Shown here: positions 1 to 3,664 of the stretch, one piece after another | How the letters are laid out: each line of letters starts with the position of its first letter | Numbering within the stretch: the first letter of the stretch is position 1 | DNA from: Thermodesulfatator sp. | GTDB lineage: Bacteria > Desulfobacterota > Thermodesulfobacteria > Thermodesulfobacteriales > Thermodesulfobacteriaceae | Assembly (NCBI GenBank): GCA_026993045.1 | Contig: JALWWR010000223.1 | Location: 1-6,165 of the forward strand | Length of the DNA stretch: 6,165 nucleotides | Reading direction: 5' to 3' | The notes under the pieces: generated by a model | The model's input: only the letters and a program-made list of their open reading frames with translations | The model's database searches: none | Told to the model about the DNA's origin: nothing | Program-made: the position numbers and the translations under genes

Positions 1-34
1 CTTTGGCCTCCCAGTTCCGTACCTAGGCCCTAAA

Positions 35-107
35 AGCCGGCGGAGGGACTTGAACCCTCAACCCTGGGATTACAAATCCCATGCTCTGCCAATTGAGCTA
101 CGCCGGC
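35..107 (-). tRNA. tRNA-Thr (anticodon TGT)
   Basis: The minus strand folds into a full cloverleaf. The acceptor stem GCCGGCG pairs with CGCCGGC, a TAGCTC D-arm start follows, and the anticodon stem TGGGA/TCCCA closes the loop TTTGTAA. The T-arm is GAGGG-TTCAAGT-CCCTC. The anticodon TGT (bases 72-74) reads ACA threonine codons. The base after the acceptor stem is T, and TTTA follows it, so the 3' CCA is not encoded and must be added enzymatically. It lies only 13 bases downstream of tRNA-Ser(GCT), leaving no room for its own promoter, so it is probably cut from a shared precursor. Confidence 0.96.
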
Positions 108-120
108 GGGAAGACTTGAC

Positions 121-213
121 TGGCGGAGGGGGTGGGATTCGAACCCACGGTGCGGATTTTGTCCGCACACTCGCTTAGCAGGCGAGCGCCTTCGACCACT
201 CGGCCACCCCTCC
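121..213 (-). tRNA. tRNA-Ser (anticodon GCT), CCA encoded
   Basis: This is a class II tRNA on the minus strand. The acceptor stem GGAGGGG pairs with CCCCTCC, and the anticodon stem CTCGC/GCGAG encloses loop CTGCTAA with anticodon GCT (bases 177-179), which reads AGC and AGT. The long variable arm has a 7-bp stem GTGCGGA/TCCGCAC, the hallmark of serine tRNAs, and the T-arm is GTGGG-TTCGAAT-CCCAC. The discriminator is G at base 124, and CCA is present in the DNA at 121-123, unlike the two neighbouring tRNA genes. The acceptor stem is identical to that of the adjacent tRNA-Ser(TGA). Confidence 0.97.
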
Positions 214-224
214 AGGCATTTTCC

Positions 225-253
225 AGTTTAGCCAGAGATTCGACCCGGATCAA
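225..253 (-). promoter_or_regulatory. Candidate promoter for tRNA-Ser(GCT)
   Basis: In the 46-base spacer between the two serine tRNA genes, the minus strand reads TTGATC (248-253), 17 bases, then TAAACT (225-230). Each hexamer matches 4 of 6 consensus sigma-70 positions. Initiation would fall near base 218, a few bases before the tRNA starts at 213. Such boxes can occur by chance, so this is only a candidate. If real, Ser(GCT) and Thr can be transcribed separately from Ser(TGA). Confidence 0.35.
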
Positions 254-259
254 GCCCAG

Positions 260-346
260 CGGAGGGGGAGGGATTCGAACCCCCGGAGGGCTTACGCCCT
301 CAGCGGCTTTCAAGGCCGCCCCCTTCGACCGCTCGGGCACCCCTCC
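260..346 (-). tRNA. tRNA-Ser (anticodon TGA)
   Basis: This is a class II tRNA on the minus strand. The acceptor stem is GGAGGGG/CCCCTCC, and the anticodon stem GCGGC/GCCGC has loop CTTGAAA with anticodon TGA (bases 310-312), which reads TCA and, by wobble, other TCN codons. The variable arm is a 6-bp stem GAGGGC/GCCCTC with a GTAA loop. The T-arm is GGGGG-TTCGAAT-CCCTC with one G-U wobble. The discriminator is G at base 260, followed by CTGG, so CCA is not encoded. It is the first gene of the three-tRNA series. Confidence 0.97.
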
Positions 347-354
347 TTTCTTCC

Positions 355-382
355 AAAATAACTAAGTTTCCGTTAAACTCAA
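355..382 (-). promoter_or_regulatory. Candidate promoter of the tRNA series
   Basis: Upstream of tRNA-Ser(TGA) the minus strand reads TTGAGT (377-382), a 16-base spacer, then TATTTT (355-360). These resemble sigma-70 -35 and -10 boxes. The -10 box ends 8 bases before the mature tRNA 5' end at 346, so transcription would start almost at the tRNA itself. The position in the only intergenic gap (347-407) upstream of the tRNAs supports it. No clear promoter could be picked out in this gap for the plus-strand gene at 408. Confidence 0.5.
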
Positions 383-407
383 GCCTAAACCGTCTTGGAG
401 GGAAGGG

Positions 408-884
408 ATGAACCCTGAAGAACTCTTTGAAGAAGGCGCCTTCCTCCTTATGAAGCAACGCTTCGAGGAGGCCATCCAATATTTTACGCAGGCCCTAGAG
501 GCCGATCCGCAGATGACAAAGGCCTATCAGGCGCGGGCCGCGGCCTATCTTCGTCTGGAACGCCTAGAAGAAGCCGAGGCGGACCTTACGAAGGCCTTAG
601 CTCTGGATCCGGAAAACCCTCGGCTTTACTTCCGAATCGGCCAGATTTTTTACCGCCGAAGCCAGCTTACGGACCAAGAAGAGGAAAAGAAGGCCTGGCT
701 CGAAAAAGCCCTGGAGCATTTTAACCGGGCCATCGATTTGGAGCCTCTTTACGCCGCGGCCTTTATGGCCCGCAGTCAGGTCTATCGAGATCTGGGAGAA
801 GAAGAACTGGCGGACTTTGATCTAGATAAGGCCGCGGCTGTACAGCGGGAGACGGCCAAGGCCCGAAAAATTGTGGATTTTTAA
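408..884 (+). CDS. Small TPR-repeat protein
   Basis: This 158-residue protein is built almost entirely of tetratricopeptide repeats, paired helices that usually bind other proteins. Four units can be seen: residues 4-34, 38-68, 72-112 (with an insertion of about 8 residues, DQEEEKKA, between or within its helices) and 116-146. The typical ends LEADP, LALDP and DLEP close the first three. There is no signal peptide, lipobox or membrane segment, so it should be cytoplasmic. The ATG at 408 is preceded by GGAGG at 397-401 with 6-base spacing, a strong ribosome binding site. The stop TAA (882-884) overlaps the stop of the convergent ilvE gene. It is probably monocistronic, since it is flanked by opposite-strand genes on both sides. 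No catalytic domain is present and the binding partner cannot be told from sequence. Confidence 0.9.
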   Translation: MNPEELFEEGAFLLMKQRFEEAIQYFTQALEADPQMTKAYQARAAAYLRLERLEEAEADLTKALALDPENPRLYFRIGQIFYRRSQLTDQEEEKKAWLEKALEHFNRAIDLEPLYAAAFMARSQVYRDLGEEELADFDLDKAAAVQRETAKARKIVDF

Positions 885-1951
885 TCTAGGACTATCGTCC
901 AACCGAAGGGGTCCTCTTTTTCGCCGTATTGGATACCAGTGAGCTCGTCAAAGAGACGGCGGGCCAGGGGGCCCGTTTGTCCCTGATTTATGAGATACTC
1001 CTGATCTCTCCAGCACAAAGCCCCCACCGGGGAGATTACCGCTGCCGTGCCAGTCCCAAAGCATTCCTTGAGTCTTCCGGTCTCGACCCCCTCAATTACC
1101 TCTTCGATACTTACCCGACGTTCGGAAACCGGAAGCCCCCACTCTCTGGTCAGGTGGAGGACGGAATCCCGGGTTATGCCAGGAAGGATGCTTCCTGAAA
1201 GGGCCGGGGTTACCAGTTCGTCCTCAAAGTAAAAAAAGATGTTCATGGTCCCTACTTCTTCCACATACCGGCGTTCCACAGCATCCAGCCAAAGGACCTG
1301 GGTATAGCCCCTTTTATGGGCCACTTCCGCGGCCTTAAGACTGGCGGCGTAGTTCCCCCCAGCTTTTACCTCTCCAGTCCCTCCAGGGGCGGCCCGAACA
1401 AATTCCTCCGTGACATAGATCTTTACCGGGTTAAACCCTTCTTGATAGTAGGCACTCACCGGAGAGAGGATTATCAACAAAAGATAAGAATGGCTGGGTT
1501 TCACCCCTAAAGAGGGCTCGGTGCCAAACATAAAAGGCCGGATATAAAGGGCCGCGCCCTTTTCCCGGGGGATCCAGGCCTGGTCCACTAGAACCAATTT
1601 TTTTATGGCTTCTAGAAGGAGATCTTCCGGGACTTGAGGCATACAGAGGCGTTCGGCCCCCCGGTTGAGGCGTTTCACATTTTCCCAAGGCCGAAAAAGG
1701 CGGATCTTCCCATCTACTCCCCAGTAAGCTTTAAGGCCTTCAAAGATGGTCTGGGCGTAGTGCAAAACGATGGCCGCGGGATCTAAGGTCAAATCTTGGT
1801 AGAGTTGAATGCGAGGAGAATGCCAACCCCGTTTACAATCGTATTCCATAACGAACATGTGTTCCGTAAAAAGCCGACCAAAGACCAGATTCTTGAGCTC
1901 CGGGACTGGCCGTCGCCGATCTTTTGGGACTAACCTAAGTTCTATCTCCAT
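881..1951 (-). CDS. ilvE: Branched-chain amino acid aminotransferase
   Basis: This PLP enzyme of fold type IV catalyses the last step of valine, leucine and isoleucine synthesis, and the first of their breakdown, moving an amino group between glutamate and the branched-chain 2-oxo acids in the cytoplasm. At 356 residues it is the full length of the larger (eukaryotic-like, type II) BCAT class. Key motifs: HYAQTIFEGLKAY at 64-76, RPFMFGTEPSLGVKPS at 138-153, catalytic Lys196 in EVKAGGNYAAS, Glu232 in EEVGTMN (PLP pyridine nitrogen contact), GSILPGITRDS at 253-263, and GTGTAAVISPVG at 299-310 (phosphate binding). The ATG at 1951 is preceded on its strand by GGTGAGG, 7 bases upstream. The gene stands alone, divergent from ftsY and convergent with the TPR gene, without other ilv genes in view. 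D-amino-acid aminotransferase and aminodeoxychorismate lyase are less likely, because those relatives are shorter and lack the GTEPSLGV segment. Confidence 0.95.
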   Translation of the reverse strand: MEIELRLVPKDRRRPVPELKNLVFGRLFTEHMFVMEYDCKRGWHSPRIQLYQDLTLDPAAIVLHYAQTIFEGLKAYWGVDGKIRLFRPWENVKRLNRGAERLCMPQVPEDLLLEAIKKLVLVDQAWIPREKGAALYIRPFMFGTEPSLGVKPSHSYLLLIILSPVSAYYQEGFNPVKIYVTEEFVRAAPGGTGEVKAGGNYAASLKAAEVAHKRGYTQVLWLDAVERRYVEEVGTMNIFFYFEDELVTPALSGSILPGITRDSVLHLTREWGLPVSERRVSIEEVIEGVETGRLKECFGTGTAAVISPVGALCWRDQEYLINQGQTGPLARRLFDELTGIQYGEKEDPFGWTIVLD

Positions 1952-2013
1952 TTTCTTGCCTCACCGGGGATTTGGTAATAAAGTATGCTCAACCATTAAC
2001 CCAAGGTAGACAA
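1952..2013. promoter_or_regulatory. Divergent ilvE-ftsY intergenic region
   Basis: This 62-bp spacer must hold, or lie next to, the promoters of both flanking genes. On the plus strand TTGCCT (1956-1961), a 17-base gap and TAAAGT (1979-1984) form a weak sigma-70-like pair, each box 4 of 6, for ftsY. On the minus strand, TTGGGT, 16 bases and TTTATT form a weaker pair for ilvE. The ilvE ribosome site GGTGAGG lies at its left end, and a modest AAGG (2003-2006) ahead of the ftsY ATG lies near its right end. I see no T-box, leader peptide or attenuator for ilvE here. Confidence 0.35.
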
Positions 2014-3012
2014 ATGCTCAAGTGGTTTCGGCGTAAAAAAACCGAGGCGGAAGCAGAAAAACCTTTAGAAAGACCGACTGAGGCCGAGACTTCCTCCTCA
2101 GAGATCAAGCTTTGGCAAAAGTTCCGCCAAGGCCTTTCTAAGACCCGGGAAAGACTGAAATCTTCTTTAGGAGAGCTCTTTGAAGTCGATCGGTTGGTAG
2201 ATGCGGCCTTTCTGGAAGAAGTAGAGGAGATCCTGATCACCGCCGACTTAGGGATTGAGACCGTTAACAAGCTCTTAGAACCCTCCCGCAAAAAGGTTCT
2301 TTTAGGGGAACCCCTCAAGACCAGCGAGTTACGCCAAGGTCTAAAAGAAGAAATGCTTCGCATGCTTTCTTTAGAGGCCCCGCCCTTTCCCCCTGAGGCT
2401 ACCCCGGGAGTAATATTTTTCATTGGGGTTAACGGGGTGGGGAAGACCACCACTTTGGCTAAAGTGGCCTGGCATTTAAAGGGCCGGGGTTTTTCGGTTT
2501 TGGCGGTGGCGGCCGACACCTTTAGGGCCGCGGCCATTGAACAGCTTGAAACCTGGGGCAAACGGGTAGGCTTTGAAGTTATAAAACAAGCAGCTGGGGC
2601 TGATCCAGGAGCCGTGGTCTATCAAGGGCTCCAGGCGGCCCAGGCCCGCGGTGTGGATGTAGTATTAGTGGACACCGCCGGCCGCTTACATACCAAATAC
2701 AACCTGATCGAGGAACTCAAGAAGATGGTGCGGGTGGCTGGAAAGGTGGTTTCCCAGGCCCCGCATGAAAACATCCTGGTCTTGGACGCCACCACCGGAC
2801 AGAACGCCGTCAACCAAGCCAAGCTCTTTGGTCAAGCGGTAAAACTTGATTCCTTGATTATCACCAAGATGGACGGTACCGCTAAAGGCGGGATTGCGGT
2901 TACAGTGGCCCATCTTTTTAAACTTCCCATCCGGTTTATAGGGCTGGGGGAGAAGATGGAAGACCTAGCTCCTTTTAATCCCAAAGCCTTTGTAGACGCC
3001 CTCCTTCCATGA
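2014..3012 (+). CDS. ftsY: Signal recognition particle receptor FtsY
   Basis: FtsY is the membrane-associated SRP receptor GTPase. It pairs with Ffh to deliver ribosomes making membrane proteins to the translocon. The 332-residue protein has a short N-terminal segment with basic MLKWFRRKK (membrane contact) and an acidic stretch to about 30. A helical N domain (about 35-120) follows, then the G domain: P-loop GVNGVGKTT 138-146, DTFRAAA 168-174, DTAGR 220-224, TKMD 284-287 and GLGE 310-313. The DATTGQNA segment (258-265) and that GLGE closing motif are typical of SRP GTPases. The absence of an Ffh M domain rules out Ffh. I chose the ATG at 2014, which has AAGG upstream and gives the expected MLKWF start. 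An in-frame TTG at 1972 would add 14 atypical residues. The acidic A domain is short compared with E. coli. The stop overlaps the next gene by ATGA. Confidence 0.97.
   Translation: MLKWFRRKKTEAEAEKPLERPTEAETSSSEIKLWQKFRQGLSKTRERLKSSLGELFEVDRLVDAAFLEEVEEILITADLGIETVNKLLEPSRKKVLLGEPLKTSELRQGLKEEMLRMLSLEAPPFPPEATPGVIFFIGVNGVGKTTTLAKVAWHLKGRGFSVLAVAADTFRAAAIEQLETWGKRVGFEVIKQAAGADPGAVVYQGLQAAQARGVDVVLVDTAGRLHTKYNLIEELKKMVRVAGKVVSQAPHENILVLDATTGQNAVNQAKLFGQAVKLDSLIITKMDGTAKGGIAVTVAHLFKLPIRFIGLGEKMEDLAPFNPKAFVDALLP
3000..3012 (+). promoter_or_regulatory. Translational coupling junction ftsY/kinase
   Basis: The ftsY stop TGA (3010-3012) and the kinase start ATG (3009-3011) share the bases ATGA. No Shine-Dalgarno sequence precedes this ATG. 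Instead the bases CCTCCTT at 3000-3006 match the 16S rRNA 3' end itself and could not recruit a ribosome by base pairing. Initiation of the kinase therefore probably depends on ribosomes finishing ftsY. Confidence 0.65.
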
Positions 3013-3644
3013 AAGCCCTTCATCTTTTAGGTCCTACTGGCGCCGGGAAGAGCCCTTTGGGTGATTTCTTAGAGAGATATGGTTTAGGCTCTCTGAGATT
3101 TCACCACTTTGACTTTGGAGCGGAATTGCGTCGCATTGCCCTAAACGGGGCCTCGGAAGTTACCCCTCAAGAAAGGGACTTTATCCGAAAAGTCCTTTCC
3201 GAAGGACGGCTTTTGGAAAGGGAACACCTTTATCTAGCCCACAAGATCTTAAACCACTTTTGGAAACGCCGGGGGGCGAACCTTGGAGACCACCTGGTTT
3301 TAAACGGCCTTCCTAGACACAAGGAACAGTTGGAAGCGGTGCAAGAGGAGGTAGAGATCCGGTTGGTGGTGGAATTGGTCTTAGATCGGCAAACCTTACT
3401 TTATCGTTTAAAACAGGATCCTGCTGGAGATCGGAAGGGACGCCTAGATGACACGCCTGATCTCATAGCGCGAAAATTACGCTGGTACGAAGAGCGAACC
3501 CGGCCCTTGATAGAGGAATATCAAAAACAAGGGATCCCAGTCGTCAGGATTGCGGTAGAAAAAGAAGATACGGGGGCTGAGCTTTATCAAAAACTCCTTT
3601 TCTCCTTGTCGAGGGAAGAATTTAAATTTATTCTAACTTTTTAA
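3009..3644 (+). CDS. Adenylate-kinase-like nucleoside monophosphate kinase
   Basis: This 211-residue cytoplasmic P-loop kinase of the adenylate kinase family probably transfers phosphate from ATP to a nucleoside monophosphate. Visible motifs are Walker A GPTGAGKS at 8-15, FDFGAELRR at 34-42 (place of the canonical STGDxLR, with Arg41 facing the NMP), and LNGLPRHKEQ at 98-107 (canonical DGFPRTxxQ; Arg103 and Gln107 kept, Asp replaced by Asn99). Arg133 follows, then GRLDD 144-148, Arg155, and YEERTRPLIEEY 160-171. The LID between Arg133 and GRLDD is very short, with no zinc cysteines, as in short adenylate kinases. The changed NMP motif and the Asn99 swap make it a divergent paralogue rather than an obvious housekeeping Adk, so I give no symbol. 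It overlaps ftsY by 4 bases and ends 20 bases before the activator gene, suggesting one operon. Substrate is unproven; CMP, UMP or AMP are all possible. Confidence 0.82.
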   Translation: MKALHLLGPTGAGKSPLGDFLERYGLGSLRFHHFDFGAELRRIALNGASEVTPQERDFIRKVLSEGRLLEREHLYLAHKILNHFWKRRGANLGDHLVLNGLPRHKEQLEAVQEEVEIRLVVELVLDRQTLLYRLKQDPAGDRKGRLDDTPDLIARKLRWYEERTRPLIEEYQKQGIPVVRIAVEKEDTGAELYQKLLFSLSREEFKFILTF

Positions 3645-3654
3645 AGGCTCATAC

Positions 3655-3661
3655 GGGGGAG
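3655..3661 (+). promoter_or_regulatory. Ribosome binding site of the activator gene
   Basis: The run GGGGGAG at 3655-3661 lies 3 bases ahead of the ATG at 3665. The spacing is tight but usable. The codons just upstream in the same frame offer no alternative start, and the next residues (KFYVGLDVGS) begin the ATPase fold at once, so this site fixes the start. Confidence 0.6.
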
Positions 3662-3664
3662 TTT

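Noticed and set aside
1..34. Rho-independent terminator for the tRNA series from the GGCCT/AGGCC inverted repeat
   Set aside because: The stem is only 5 bp with a 15-base loop and is followed by AAAG rather than a T run on the transcribed strand.
132..365. Open frames on both strands across the tRNA genes
   Set aside because: They lie wholly over three well-folded tRNA genes, and their proteins have no recognisable domain.
1972..2013. TTG at 1972 as an earlier ftsY start
   Set aside because: It would add 14 residues (VIKYAQPLT...) unlike FtsY N-termini, and its upstream GGGGA gives too close a spacing. The ATG at 2014 gives the typical basic start MLKWFRRKK with AAGG upstream.
1989..2561. 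190-residue minus-strand open frame opposite ftsY
   Set aside because: It is antisense to the conserved FtsY N and G domains and is low-complexity Ser/Lys-rich, a shadow of the real reading frame.
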